From Rhinopomastus cyanomelas (Eukaryota > Chordata > Aves > Bucerotiformes > Rhinopomastidae), in contig VXBP01003488.1 in NCBI GenBank assembly GCA_013400115.1, forward strand, positions 62,001-126,000: 64,000 nt of DNA. The letters are read 5' to 3'. Below the pieces are notes generated by a model, which saw nothing but the letters and a program-made list of their open reading frames with translations, was not told where the DNA came from and made no database searches. The position numbers were made by a program, and so were the translations under genes. This document shows, one piece after another, positions 45,411 through 58,020 of this stretch. Numbering within the stretch: the stretch's first letter is position 1; each line of letters starts with the position of its first letter.

Positions 45411-45583
45411 GACTCCTGGAATTATTGAGGCTGGAAAAGCCCTCTGAGCTCGTCCAGACCAGCTCATGATCTAACATCACCCCATCAGCCAGACCAGGGC
45501 ACTAAGGGCCACAGCCAGTCTGTCCTTCAGCACGTTCAGGGATGGGGACTCCACCGTCGTCCTGGGCAGACCATTCCATTTCA
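45411..45583 (-). mobile_element. CR1 LINE 3' fragment, type B
   Basis: The minus-strand tail includes GAGGCTGGAAAAGCCCTCTGAG, GCTCGTCCAGACCAGC, GATCTAACATCACC, CAGACCAGGGCACTAAGGGCC and CAGGGATGGGGACTCCACC. It is the complement of the tails at 51738-52169 and 62139-62557. The octamers at the tip are lost. Confidence 0.92.
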
Positions 45584-46179
45584 AATTTGGCTGCTTTGAA
45601 GATGGAAGTTGGCTGGGTTCAAAGGCCACAATAGGTTCATCTGGGCCAAAAAACAAAGGGAAGGAGTCTGTGGAAATGGCTGATGATTCCCCGGTGATTG
45701 CTGGCTCTACTCCGTTCAAACCAGTGCTCCATCAGCAATCTGCAGCTCTCTACAGCGGAGTAGTGTCCTTCAGGAGTGTTTGGGACCACTTACTATGTCT
45801 TTTTCTCTGGATTGGGTGCAGGTAGCTGGACAGTGCAGTGGAAATGCAAGTGTCTGTCACCACGAGCAGCTGCTAACCACATGGAGCCCCTTTGTGGGGT
45901 AGAACCTCCTTCTGGACCCAGTCAGTACTTTCTGCTCCTTTGCTCAGTAGGGAAGATGTGAAAATCCTGCTGTGGTTTGGGTGTCAGCACGAAGGAGCTG
46001 TGATGCTCACTTTCTGAAAAACCATTCTGGAAGGAGAAAAACTTCAAGTCCATTTGGTGAATTATCTCTCTGGGTGTTATTAGACTCCTTTCCTTCCTTG
46101 TAAAGCATGGAAAATTGCAGTTGATTTTCAGTTACCTTTCCTTTCATGCTCAGGATCTGTGTTCCAGAGGGTTAGGACA
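45584..46179. other. unique non-coding DNA
   Basis: No gene and no repeat was recognised in this 0.6 kb spacer between two CR1 copies. Confidence 0.5.
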
Positions 46180-46818
46180 TTATTCCCTCTGGAAAAAGAC
46201 CTGGGAGTACTAGTGGATGAAAAGCTGGCCATGAGACACTGCTGTGCCATTGCAGCCCAGAAGGCCAGCTGCATCCTGGGCTGGATCGTGGCCTGCAGAT
46301 CGAGAGAGGGGATGCTTCCCTTCTGCTCTGCCTTGGTGAGAACTTGGAGTCCTGTGTCCAACTCTGCAGCCTCCAACACCAGAAGGATGAGGAGCTGTTA
46401 GAGTGAGTCCAGAGGAGGCCATAAAAATGCTCAGAGGGCTGGAGCCCGTCTGCTCTGGGAGCAGGCTGAGAGAGTTGGGACTCTCCAGCCTGAAGAGAAC
46501 TCCTTAAAGATCTGTTGGAAGGCTTGAGAAGGCTATTGCCAAGGGCAGAGAATGATAGGATGAGAGGTCATGATTTGAAGCTGGAAAAGGGCAGACTGAG
46601 TCTGGAGAGGAGGAAAACGTTGAATCTGAGGGTGCATGATCCCTGGAGCAGGCTGCCCAGAGAGGTGATGGAGGCCCCATCCTTGAAGGTGTTCAAGGCA
46701 GGCTGGATGGGACTCTGGGCAATCTGGTCTGGTGAGTGGTGGCCCTCCTTGTTGTAAGGGGGTTGGACTTTATGCCCTTTGGAGGTCCTTTCCAACCCAA
46801 TGCATTCTGTGATTCTGC
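46180..46818 (+). mobile_element. CR1 LINE, 5'-truncated, type C-like, extended copy
   Basis: It begins at the LEKDLGVLVDEKLAM codons, present as a short open frame starting in 46159-46401, followed by QKASCILGWI and an AL(V)RT block. The second half (46515-46757) gives MRGHDLKLEKGRL, RKTLNLRVHDPWSRLPREV and EAPSLKVF. A frame break lies between the halves near 46400-46515. The tail is GGGGGTTGGACTTTATGCC and it ends with ATTCTGTGATTCTG. In full-length CR1, LGVLVD..L lies just downstream of the RT palm, so the catalytic core is missing. Confidence 0.95.
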
Positions 46819-47366
46819 AGTCAGATAGCACAGGCAGCCGTCCATGGGAGACTGAGTGAGAGAGGACAGTACCTGTAGCACCACAGGGTAAATACCTACG
46901 TATTTTATTTTTGTCTTTGATGACTGAGAGAAGGGACGAGGACCTCATGGTCCGGTGCTGACTCACAGTGCTGCGCCAGAACACAGTGAGTCTCACACTT
47001 AATATAGAGAGATCTGAATAAAATTACTGTGATTCCCAGGAGGATTTCTCTATCTCTTTCTTTCTGGTCTCTCTTCCAGCTGCTTCCAGCCATTTGCCTC
47101 CTCTGTTATGTGTGTGACAGTACCTTCTCCTAATCCTGGGCTACTTTATACACAGAGTTTGCCTACTCTGTGTTCTCCTACCTGAGTCACGCTGCATGTA
47201 TCACTCCCACTTAAAAACTGCCCATCTGCTAGAGAGGCTTCTCATCTCTTGATAACCAACCCCGCAAGCATTTGAAAAAGAGCAGTCAAAGTTACTGGAA
47301 AACCACCAGATCCAGTGTGCAAATAGGGCACTTTGATTATTATTTTTTTTAAATTGTCCTCCAGTT
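46819..47366. other. unique non-coding DNA
   Basis: A short AT-rich tract precedes the next CR1 tail (TTATTATTTTTTTTAAATTG, about 47336-47355). No gene was seen. Confidence 0.5.
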
Positions 47367-47438
47367 TCACAGAATCATAGAACATCTAGGATTGGAAGGG
47401 ACCTCAAAAGATCATCTAGTCCAGTCCCCCTGTTTCAG
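47367..47438 (-). mobile_element. CR1 LINE 3'-tail fragment
   Basis: CACAGAATCATAGAAC, GGATTGGAAGGGACCTC and AAAGATCATCTAGTCCAG on +, the complement of a CR1 tail with its octamer. About 70 bp. It lies 183 bp from a plus-strand copy, 3' ends outward. Confidence 0.9.
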
Positions 47439-47620
47439 CTGTGAAGTGCAAGATGGGTCATGTTGTTCCGTTTTCTTCTGCAAGATGATCTTGCACTGAC
47501 AAGGGAAGCTTGGGCTGGGTCTTTGCTGTTTGACTCTGGCTGCAGCATTGAAAATACAAAATGCTGAATGACTTGAAATGGCAAATTCTAACACCGAGTC
47601 TTGCACATTGTGCTCAGAAC

Positions 47621-48004
47621 AAGGTTGTGGAAGGGTGTGGAGAACAAACGTCGTGAGGAGCAGCTGACAAAGCTAGGACTGGTTAGTCTGGAGAAAAGGA
47701 GGCTGAGGGGAGACCTTATTGCTGTTTGCAGCTGCCTGACAGGAGGATGGAGAGAGGTGGTGGTAGGTCTCTTCTCACAGGGAACAAGTGATGGAGTAGG
47801 AAGAAATGGCCTCAAGCTGCACCACAGGAAGTTGGGGATGAAGAGAAGCTCCCTCTTGGAGAGGGTCCTCAGGCCTTGGAACAGGCTAGCCAGGGAGGGG
47901 GGTTGAATCGCCATCCCTGGCTGTGTCAGGGACAGGGTTTAGTGGTGGCCTTGAGATAATGGTTGGACTCAGTGATGTTGAAGGTCTTTTCCAACCTAAT
48001 CATC
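47621..48004 (+). mobile_element. CR1 LINE, 5'-truncated, type D
   Basis: A 101-codon frame (47601-47906) carries NKRREEQLTKLGLVSLEK, RRLRGDLIAVCSCLTGGW, GVGRNGLKLHHRKLG and LERVLRPWNRLAREG. The frame breaks at a run of six G near 47897, then GAATCGCCATCCCTGG leads to the type D tail (GTCAGGGACAGGGTTTAGTGG) and GGTTGGACTCAGTGATGTTG. The final octamers are replaced by TAATCATC. Confidence 0.94.
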
Positions 48005-49377
48005 TTCAGAGCACACAGTCCATTTTGTCAAATCCAGCTTCACAGCAGGAACGAGCTGATCTCACTGTTTCATCACAGCCAGTCATATCTTGACACAGGG
48101 TATGGTGTTGGGAACAGACACCTGCTGAGATGCCAGAACGATGTTGAACACCAGCTGGTGCCCACTCTGCCTTTTTATTTAGTACCCGGCCTCCTCTGGA
48201 ATCAAGATGTGCCTCTCTGTGAGGAAAATCCGTAATGAGGATTAGAGTATGAGATAAAGAACAAAAAGTCCTGGTTTTGGCCTCTCTTGTGCAGAATGGG
48301 AGTTTTCTTGGTGCCTGCTAAGGAATAAATATTTCCAGGAATATTTCTGCATGCACAGAAATGGGAAGACTCACTGGGAGGAGCTGCAGACTGCTGCTTA
48401 CTGGGCAAGGATGTGCAGTTAGAGATCAAGCGCATGATGTGGCGTTGCATGGGGCTGTGAGGACAGTTCATGTCTGCCAGCTCTGCCTGGTGTTGTCTTC
48501 TAGATGAAAAACTCCTTGGGTTTTGCCAGTTTGGCCGGAAGGAGTCACCAGACATTGGGTACTGGGGGACGCTAGTGCCTTTGCGCCTGAAAGCCCTGGG
48601 GACCTGTGCGAGGCGGTACCGTGCAGTGAATCAGCAGGATGCACAGAGCTGCAGTACGCGTGCTTCTGAAATGAGTCAAAAAGCCAAAAAGGCTACTTGC
48701 TAAATAATGGTGACTCTGAGCTGCCATGGCATCAGAGGGCCTTGGGCTGTGGCACTAGATATGACTTTGTGGAGAACAGGTGGATTTAGAGCCTGTCATG
48801 TTAACCAGAGGCAAGAGCTGCAGGGATCCTGTGCTGCTTGTGCTGCTGGGGAGGAGGGTGCTGGGCACAGGACCAGGACAAGGTGCTGTCAGGGTCACTG
48901 TGTTGTTAATTCCTGGGTCATGAAGAGTGTGACTGTGCCCTACATCACCATGGTGATCATCAGGGCTGTGGGCTGAACTGGGAGTTGATGTTACTGTCCT
49001 TTCAGAGGGCTCAGGAGCTCTTGGCTGATGTTCGAGCTCCTTTGGCTACCAGCTCATGTGTGAGGAGCTCCAGGCAGAACCCTGAGGTTCCTGGTAGGCA
49101 GTGTTCCCAGAACTGTCATTGTTTGGGCTTCTGAAGGTGTTGGGTCATCCCTCAGAAGCCTGTGGAAATGCTGATCTGCAGGGGGCCCAGTCATGCCAGC
49201 GGCACCAACCAGAAATACCGGTTTGGGAAAGAACTTTCCTCACCTTCAGTGCTGTTTAAAGAAGGGAAATATTGAAATAGAGACTGCAGGTGCTTCTGGC
49301 TACTTGTTACACAGCCACTTGAGGTGATGCCTTGGCCTCTGTGTGTTTCATAAAAGTTGTGATAGAACTGTCTGTCC
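48005..49377. other. unique non-coding DNA
   Basis: Frames of 77-117 codons are present on both strands, but none has a recognisable motif. No repeat was seen. Confidence 0.5.
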
Positions 49378-49678
49378 AAAGGTGGAGGTCGGTCTCGTCT
49401 TCTAAGTCACCTGCAATAGGACAAGAGGAAATGGTCTCCAGTTGTGCCAGAGGAAGGTTAGGTTGGACATCAGGAGAAATCTCTTCCCTGACAGAGTGGT
49501 CGGGGGTTGGAACAGGCTACCCAAGGAAGAAGGGAGTCAGTGTCCCTGGAGGGGTTAAAAAAACAAGTAGCTGTGGCCCTGGGGAACAGAGTTTAATGGG
49601 CAGGGTGGGGTTGGATTGGTAGTTCAACTGGATGGTCTTGGAGGTCCCTTCCCACCTAAATGATCCTATGATTCTATA
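49378..49678 (+). mobile_element. CR1 LINE, 5'-truncated, type D
   Basis: It starts near AGGTGGAGGTCGGTCTCGTC, then AATAGGACAAGAGGAAATGG and GTGGTCGGGGGTTGGAACAGGC. The 3' part has GTAGCTGTGGCCCTGGGGAA and CAACTGGATGGTCTTGGAGG, ending with GATCCTATGATTCTATAA. The frame is broken near 49500-49520. Confidence 0.93.
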
Positions 49679-49910
49679 ATTTAGAGAAATAGATATTAGG
49701 ACCTCAAGGGAAGCCAGTAGCCAGTGAGTTTCATACACAGTGCATTAGAATAGGTACTGATGTGACCTCTGGCTGGGTGAGGCATCCTTGTGTTTGCAGA
49801 TTTTGTAAGATATCCCTGCTGATACCAGGCCTTGACTTTTCAAACATCCTTTCCTGGCCCAAACATTTTCCCTTTCCTAGCTGGCCTTAACTGCTCTTTA
49901 AATCTTCAGA

Positions 49911-50112
49911 TTTGTTTAGTTTGGAAAAGACCCTCAAGCTCACAGAGTCCAGCCGTTAACCCAGCTGTTGCAAATCCTGTCCCTGAGCTCCAGATCTCCA
50001 TGACTGTGAAACGTGGCCAGGGGTGGCGATTCAGCCCCCTCCCTGGGCAGCCTGTTGCAAAGCCCGAGGACCCTTGCCAGGAACAAGTTTCTCCTCATGG
50101 CCAGCCTCAACA
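49911..50112 (-). mobile_element. CR1 LINE 3' fragment, type D
   Basis: The minus-strand end is TTTAGTTTGGAAAAGACCC, with CCCTGAGCTCCAGATCTCC and GGGCAGCCTGTTGCAAAGCC. The minus frame includes RRNLFLARVLGLCNRLPREG. It faces the plus-strand copy at 49378-49678, with 3' ends toward each other and 230 bp between. Confidence 0.92.
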
Positions 50113-51737
50113 TAATTGAATCAGAGCAGCAGAACCCATTAACATTGGGTGCAGAGAACAAGGCGGGAAGCTGTTGTCAAGGTTTCTCCAAACCAGGAAA
50201 GAACATTTTAAAAATAATGGTTTCTGAAGGAAGTCTGCGGAGAGCATTTCATCCAGCTCCTTTGTCTCTGGGAAGAACCTGCAGAGTTCTGGCTGGGGCT
50301 GTCACATGGATTCGTGTCTCACTGTGTGAGCTGCCCGGGAGCATCAGGCTGGGGACGAGACCAGAGTGGAGAGGGAGATGCAGATAACAAAGTCCTGACC
50401 CTTTGGGAGGTCACCAGCCTGGTTCTGTGTGGAAACAGGGAGAGAGCCTGGCTCCAGAATGACCTTTCTCATGAAATGAGAGATTCGGCTCTTTTATCAG
50501 ACAGAAAGATTGCAGAAACACAGTGTGGGGCAATTCCTTGTGCTGTGTGAGGTAGGTTGGGTTTCTCAATAGCTGCCCAGTAATCAGGCCCTGCACCGGT
50601 GCTCTGCAGGGTCTCTGCTGTTCTGACAAGCTGGTGATTCAGTTCTGGTTTTTCTCCATTTTTTCCTGCTTCAGACTCTTTATCTCCCTCTCTTCCTCTA
50701 GGTGCGTTTTCCTGTTTGGTGAGGAGATCTTTGCTTGCACTGAGGCTTTCCCTGCCCTCGTGACAAGATGAACTCTCTTTTCCGAGCACTGCTGTCACGC
50801 AGAGGTGATGTGAGGAGTGGGGAGCAGGCAGTGAGTTTTCCAGGGCATCTCCTTAGCTGTGTGGCTGCAGTCCTCAGCAGGAGGCTGATCCCTGATCCCT
50901 GGAGAGCTGCCTGATCCCTGGAACTTGTGTTCCCTCTTCCAGTTTGGTTCCTTTCTCCTCTCTATCACTTCTTTTATTTTTTAACTATTTTGTACCTTTT
51001 TTTACCTTTGCACCCTGCAAAGTCTGTTTTTGAAGGTGTCAGTCCTGAAATCATCATCATCACTGAGAGGAGGGGGTTAAAACCCTGTGCTGCCTTTTTC
51101 CTGCTCTCAAATGAATGTGCTCCACCTTCAGCACGATCTCATATCTTTGTGAAGCCTAATGGCCCTGTCACTTTATTATTCTGCCTCACACACCAGTGCC
51201 AGTGTCAGAGACACTTGTGTTGTCCTGCCTCCCCTTCTGGTGCTCGAGAGCTGAGCAGTGCTCTCTCCTTTTGTTTTTCCTGAAAAAGCCATCAGTCTGC
51301 CTGTCACCTGCCCTCTCAGGTTGGCACATTGCTCCGGCAACCCTTAACAGCCACCAGGTGCTGCACTTTGGCCAGCAAATTCCCTTCACCAAAGCATTAG
51401 GGCTTTGCCTGTTTATTTATTTTCCCAGGAGGACCGTTTCCCGCTGACAGCGGGAGTCGGGACAATTAAAGGTTGCAGTGAAATAATCCAGTGCCTGATG
51501 TGCTGCAGTGTGAGCTGGCGTGAAACACTGCCTTAGTCACAGTGACAACCCCTTGATTAATGCCCCGTGTGCCTGTTACTTGCGAGACCCAGCTCTACCA
51601 GGTACTCTTCCCAGTAACCTTCTCCTCCCTGCAATGTCTTCTTGTTGTGTGGGGAACCCTGGCATGGAGAAACCTTCTGTGTTGTCAGCATGGAGCGTTG
51701 TCCGTGTTTTATGGAGAGAAGGCAGCCAGGGCTGGTG
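50113..51737. other. unique DNA with a short CTGATCCCTG repeat
   Basis: Three CTGATCCCTG-like units lie at 50884-50921. T-rich at 50960-51010. No gene was recognised; frames up to 124 codons have no motif. Confidence 0.5.
50884..50921 (+). repeat. CTGATCCCTG short tandem repeat
   Basis: The units CTGATCCCTGATCCCTGG and CCTGATCCCTGG are separated by AGAGCTG. A local duplication only. Confidence 0.7.
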
Positions 51738-52169
51738 GATCCAGAGGAGTGATGAGGCTGGGGAAGGGACTGGAGGGAAAGACTGGTGAAGAGAGGCTGA
51801 GGGAGTTGGGAGTGTTTAGCCTGGAGAAGAATAGACTCAGGGGAGTCCTTCTCCCCCTTTACAATTACCTGAAGGAAGGTTGTAGTCAGGCTGGCGTCAG
51901 GCTCTTCTCCCAGGCAGCCAGTGCCAGGATGAGAGGGCAGGGCCTGAAGCTGCCAGGGGAGGGTCAGGTTGGATGTTAGGAAGCCCTTCCTCAGAGCCTG
52001 GACTGGACTGCCCAGAGCAGCGGTGGAGTCCCAATTGCTGGAGGTGTTGAAGGCCAGCCTGGCTGTGTCCCTTAGTGCCCATGTATGTCCACTGTGATGA
52101 TGTTCGGTCCTGGTTTGGTCTGGATGAGCTCAGAGGGCTTTTCCAGCCTCAGTCATTCTGTGATTCTGT
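51738..52169 (+). mobile_element. CR1 LINE, 5'-truncated, type B
   Basis: The RT tail is partly open as GEERLRELGVFSLEK, NRLRGVLLPLYNYLKEG and ARMRGQGLKLPGEG in the 139-codon frame at 51560-51979, whose first 60 codons lie in unique DNA. The block after GGATGTTAGGAAGCCCTTCC lost about 20 bp (TCAGAGCCTGG) relative to the copy at 8910-9249. The type B tail ends with ATTCTGTGATTCTGT. Confidence 0.95.
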
Positions 52170-55100
52170 TTCATCTTCCAGGCTTCTCTGCTGAATGCTG
52201 TGCATTACTGACACCATTTTCTAAAGACAAGGCCACAAAAATAGCTTTTTTACAGGAACAGTTTGACTAAACTGTGAGGAGCTGTGTGGCTCCAGTAGCA
52301 AAAGTCCTTCAGGGCAATATTTTATTCTTGTTGGTCCTTTTGAAAGGGGGTTGAAAGATGGATTTAGTGGTTCTCTGTAATTTTCAGGAGGATTGTCCTT
52401 GGTTATTACCTGGCCCTCCCAGTCCTGTGAGCTGTAAGAACTGCCCAAGGCACTGGGGACTGGGTGATGTTGACTCAGGTGCCAGAACGATGGTGCAGAT
52501 GTTGTGATTTTCCTTGCTGTGAGTTCCTGTTGTTAACTATAACTTGTTCACATGTAGCAGTCCAGGGTCTGTCTCGACCCCTCATGGCTGCTGTGCAGAC
52601 AGATTTTCACCTGCTGGCTGTAAAGCCCCCCATTTCCATGCCTTGGCTTCCAGTTTCTCAAGAGTGGGAAAAGACCGTGTTGTGTGTTAGCCAGAAAGAG
52701 TGTAGAAGATCATTCCATGTCGCCTGCAAGCAGAGCTGTCCTGTGATTCCATGATTCTAAGTACAGCTCTAAAATTTCCTGGCCTTCACACCCCACTGTA
52801 GCCATCCCAGTTGCATAGAGACACTGTGCAGGTAGCTGCTGGTGTGTGGAGGAGCTGTCGGCATCCTCTCATCTTTTATTACCCTGATGCACAAGCAAAA
52901 TAGTGGCAGAGATGCCGTGTAGGATTTACACCGGTGGAGCCCTGCCACGGGTGATTTCAAAGGCAGAGGAGGAAGAAGCAATAAGGGATGGTATTTTTCA
53001 ACTGATTGTGTTTGCAGGCGAGGGCTGGTCGAAAGGAATTACGGTTACCTGATCTGTTTTCTTTTCCTACCCCAGCCCTGCAGAGCACGTTACCAGCTGC
53101 TTGAATTTCACCGAGCTTCACCATGTGGCTGAAGCCAGGCAGCTCCCTGGCTGCCCTGAGATTCCTCCTGCAGCTGGGCTTGGGCTGAAGGGCCAGGAAC
53201 ACCACAGCAGGGACTTAGGAGGGCAGAGGATTAAACATTACCGAAGAGCACTTGCAGAGGAGAGAAAGAGTGTGATGATGTGTTCAAACAGCACAGTTTG
53301 GTCTGCCTCATCCATCTGGTAGGACTACATTATCTGTGTTTCACAGATGCCACGTCAACTTCCCGTTGCAGGCTGTTGAGCCTTAGCAGACAGGGGAGAG
53401 ACGGCCTGTAAAGTTCTGCCAGTGAAACATGAAGTTTCACGCTGATTCTGCAGGAGAACAACAGAGGAGGTGCAGAGCTATCATATTGTCTTGCTGTCCT
53501 GACCATGGATGATGACTCTGCCTCACTCCTGTCCTTTCTGGGCATCCCAAGCTGGCTTTTCCTTTCTGCTGTGGACTTACCAGGCTTTAAATCACATAAG
53601 CACCCAACCTAGGTGAGGCAGTGGTGAAGGAGGGGTTAAAGGCAGCTCCGCTTTGTTTCCTGCTGCTCTCCTCACTCAGGTGTGCTGCAAAGGGGAGTGG
53701 ATCCTTCATGCTTAGGAGAAACAACTTTGTGCCCTGAGCTTTGGGAACTAGGCACAATTCCAGGCTGGAAACTTGTTCCTCTTTATTTTATTTAATTTGT
53801 TGTGGTAGTTGTCATTTCTGATGGCAATGATTTCCCTGTCTGCAGCTATATATTGTTCTTTTTTCTCCCCCCTCCTGCTGAGTCATTGCACAACTCCACA
53901 GTCACCCAGCCTCCCTTCCTGGAGCCCTGACTGGTGCTGGCACGCACCCTTCTTCTTCCCTCCTACATTCGCTATAACTGCACTGGTTTCAAGCTCTTCT
54001 GCCCAGCTGAGCCTCTTCTGGATGGTCCTGTGGGGTCACTTGGTGATGGGGGTGAGTGAGATGGGGACTAAGGGAACCGTGGTTCTGCTGTGAAAGTGAA
54101 CCTTTCCTCGTGGAGCAGGAAGATGCAGGTGGATTGTCCTGTAACCCCAGAGACAGGAACTGTGTGTGTTGGTTTGCCCATCCCACCGCTGGCATCAACT
54201 CAGGGAATTAAACAGCCTTGGGAGTTCTCATCCTTTAGTACACAGAGGGCCCCTCGTTTTCTTGTTCTTTGGATGTCTTTTCTGTAAATACACAGTTCAC
54301 TCTTCTCGTTCTTTGTCCCTTGTGCCTTTAAAGTTAAGTTGATGTTTCAGGGATTTCTTGGCCTGCCTGGGGTGAAACCGAGGAGGTTACCCAGAACCAC
54401 AATGATGAATAAGTTTTGTTTTAAACGAGTGACAATTCCAGGGTGATGTTTATTTCCTTTTTAAAATGTCCTTGTTCTGAGTTACAGGTTGTTTCTGTCA
54501 GGCTTTTATGTTGCTGCAAACAGTTTGCTTTTCAGATTTAAAAAAGAGACGTTTGATTGTTTTTTTTTTCCTCAAGTATTTGTGGCTGATGCTTCTTCCC
54601 CACTCCCCAGTTAATCAGAAATAACGACCAACAAAACTGTTGGTTCTCCTGAGCTCTGGCATTGCCCAAGGATTTGAGTGATGGTGCATGATGGAGCATC
54701 ACAGCACCTTCACAGCCTCAGCTAAAAGCCTCAGCTCCAGCATTCGCAAAGTTCAGATACAGGTCCACGTCCTCTTCAAGAGACACATGTGGCCATCAGA
54801 ATGGGGGCTGCAAAAGCCTTATAGAACAGGGGTTGGTGAGAGTCAGAAGGTCTCTGAGGAGTCTGTTAAGATCTTGCTCATCTCCTCTTTGTGGAACTAC
54901 TCCAAGTGCAGGTGAACTCAAATGATACTGAAGCAGAACGAGGTGTTTCCACCTCTTTTAAATCTGTGTATGCAGCTTAGTGCTTCCTCTGTCTCTCTTT
55001 CCTGAGAGAAGTTCAGAAGGTGATGGGAAAAGGAGAGGAGGAGGTATTGCATAAACCTTAGTGGTCAGAGCCCCGAACTGGGAAACAGCAGATTTCAGTG

Positions 55101-57906
55101 CCCTCCTGAGCCTGTGCAGCTCTGCTCTCTGCTGGAGAACCCTCATTACCTGTTGGTAGCCTGGGCTGGGCTCTTCTTCTTCTAGGTATGAGGCTGGGAC
55201 GTTTTTGGGCAGGGACTGGACGAGAGCAGAGAGCAGTGTGATCCCCTAAGCTGCTCTTCTTCTGCCTGAGCCTTCATTATGTTTTGTTTTCCTCCAGGCC
55301 CTGAGTTTGGTGTTTGGGTGCTGTAGGATGTAAGTTGTGCTGCTCCAAGAGGTCTCTGTGGTTAGGAACTGGGACACTGAAGTGATCTACTACAACAGGC
55401 TCATTTGTCCTCTCCAGATCTGGACCAATTACTTGAGGGGTCAGTTCCTTTGGGTTTGTGGAAATGGATGGAGGTATCTCCTGTGCTCGCTTCTTGTCTG
55501 CTTGGGTGTAGATGGGCCTTGCCTTGATTTTTTTATGGCCTCCTGGCACATCCCAGTAGAGCATTTAGCATAACTGGGGTCACTAGGCATAGACTGTAGG
55601 GCTCATTATCAGGGTCTTTCTAACACTGGTGCAGGTGGTGTTTCAGTACTGTGCTCTGCTGGGTAGCCTTTGGGAAGAAGGGGGTTGTTTGTGATGTACC
55701 ATCTCGCAGTCTTTCCTCCTAAAAGCAAAATAAATCTAAATTAGACTGCAGCCTGGGCTAATTGTTCTTTCTCTATTCATCTCCGTGGCAGCAGGAATCC
55801 TAGCAGCAGGGTTTCCATTCACAGCTCAACTGCTTCTCTCCTAAAACGGCCTGTGTGGGTGTTGAAGGTAGAGATGGTTGGACAGTAGTGGCTGCAGCTG
55901 TATCCTGGAGACCTCAAGGCAAAGGAGAGCAGTGATCTCTTTGTTGTATGTTGAGATTCATGGAAAAAAAGATGCTTAACAATTGCAAATAATTTCAAAA
56001 GAGCAAAGTAAATGTTTTTTTTGTTGTTAAAAACAGCATCAACATTGGGTCTGTTTATGGTGCTGGCACTGGTTCTGCATGGGGTAAGAATGGAAATATA
56101 CTGTGAGCTTCTGTGAGATGTTTTGAGCCCTGTAGCACCTTCATCTTCTGCTCTGGTCCAGCTGTCTCTGCTTCCACTTGTTATCTTCACATGTTGCTGC
56201 GCTGGTTGGCTGGGGCAGGTCTGTCCTGGTCAGAGCTTTGCTGTCCTGGTGTTTTGTAATCCCAGAATGACCTGTCCATGTGTGATACCCATCTCTGCTG
56301 GTGGGAAATAACTGCAGATAGCTTTGTCTGTATTGTGCCTGTATGACCCCACCTGATTACATCTGTCCCCATGACCTACTGTAGTTGTAGGTCTCCATTT
56401 AATTCCATTTAGCTGGTCAGGCCCAATCCAGTGAGAATAATAACAGTGAGATGGATTAGTAGTGATTTCTAGGCATAGAAAGGGCTAAGCAGCCTCCTGT
56501 TTGCCCTTGGTACTGATGGTAGGAAGAAAGCTGTAAACACAGTGTGGGGGACCACCAGGCATGGTTACTTCGGTCAGAATAGCTGGAGCCTCTCTGTATT
56601 TAGTTGCTTGTGCTTACGATGAGGTCAGCTACGGGGTCAGCTAAGTAGGCTCTTATGTCGTGGTGGGCGTTTCTATTCTTTTCCCTGTCTGTATCCACCA
56701 GCACCTCTACTTTGGATGGTTTTCTTCCCCAGAGTGTTCTCCAGCTGCGCCATACCCAGCAGCCCTGTAGTGGAGACACAGAAGATGCAGTCATAGGTGG
56801 CTGATGGGCTGTGTCCCTGTTCTGGAGGGAGGATCTCCCTGCTCAGCAGTTTGCTGACTGGACAAGGAGTGGATGTGGCTTCCCCTTACCAACAGCTGTC
56901 ACTTACAAACTTGCTGGGCTAATTGTGCGGGGTTCGTTGGTGACACTTGATTGTTCCATGTGTTGAAAGCATCGTTTTTCCAGCATGAGCCTCTGTGGCT
57001 TTGCAGTGGCACCATAGGCAAACAAACAGCCGAATGCCCTTGGATGTTGGTTAGGTCATTCTTCACAATTTTTTGATCTCTGCAGTAAACAGATGGGCTT
57101 TGGTACTGCTTAGTGTTTCCTAGTTCATCTTCTTAGGCAAAAGTGGTTGGAGAAACCCATTCCTGGGAAATTTTGTTTTTTATTGACTGTTCTCCTGAAG
57201 GAAAATGCCACGCACCTACTAAACCAGAGGCTTTCACCTGGTGCCGAATAAATTAGAAGCAGGTTTGTGCAGTGAAACAAGCAGGAGGATTCTGCAATAC
57301 AAAGCTTTTTAATAACTAAGAACATGTCACAGAGCTTGTAAAAGCTGGATATTCCACAAATTTAACTCTTCTCATGAAGTGTTTAAAGAAAATCGCACTT
57401 ACCGCATTGCAGTCCAGCTCAGGGAAGCTGTTGGGCAGCAACTCCAGTCCATTCCAGTACTGGACCACCTGCAGCCTGATCACTTGTCAGGGACCTGCAG
57501 GTAGTTCTGCCATGGCTGGTGAAGGGGAACAGATCACCCTGGCAGCCAGCCCAGTTCATCCCATTGAGAGAGACCACAGGCAGTGCCTGAAGTATTTGCT
57601 GTGGGGTTGGGTTTGCTTTTGCAGCTTAGGGTTCACAGGGAAAAAGAAAAAGGCAGTGACAGAGCTGGGAGAGGCTGCTTCTTGTCCCTGAAGGTACCTT
57701 TCTGCTAAGATAAGAACGTCCTCTCCAAACCTGCCCACAGGTTTTAAACTCCAGGCGATCTGATGGTGTTTGTGCAGCTTTGGCAGCTCACAGGACGTGG
57801 TGTGGATGTACCTGTAGATTGATAAACAAGGTGTGTGTTTGAGAGTCTGAAAACTCATGAGCAAAGACAGCTGAACAGTGTGCTGGAGCTTGTGTTAAAA
57901 AGTAAA
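52170..57906. other. 5.7 kb CR1-free unique block
   Basis: No gene was recognised. It holds a T run at about 54561-54570 and a possible SINE-like piece at about 55060-55130. Frames of 123 codons or fewer carry no family motif. A tiny GATTCCATGATTCT at 52745-52758 recalls a CR1 octamer pair but is too short to call. Confidence 0.5.
55055..55135 (-). repeat. very tentative MIR/CORE-SINE-like piece
   Basis: GGTCAGAGCCCCGAACTGGG, AAACAGCAGATTTCAG, then CCTGTGCAGCTCTGCTCTC follows the order seen in the complement of the SINE core, with a gap where the exon-like text diverges. Only the general pattern matches. Confidence 0.2.
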
Positions 57907-58020
57907 TCATGGAGATCTGGAGCTCAGGGACAGGGTTTAGTGGTGGGTTGGGACAGTGGGTCCGTGGTTGGACTTGATGATCTTGAAGGTTGTGAATCTA
58001 AACAATTCTGTGATTCTGTG
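57907..58020 (+). mobile_element. CR1 LINE 3' fragment, type D
   Basis: GATCTGGAGCTCAGGGACAG, GGTTTAGTGGTGGGTTGGG, GGTTGGACTTGATGATCTTG, ending with the octamer pair AATTCTGTGATTCTGTG at 58004-58020. About 114 bp; the tail is well preserved. Confidence 0.93.

Noticed and set aside
52740..52760. GATTCCATGATTCT as a CR1 tail
   Set aside because: Too short, and the preceding bases do not resemble the CR1 3' UTR.
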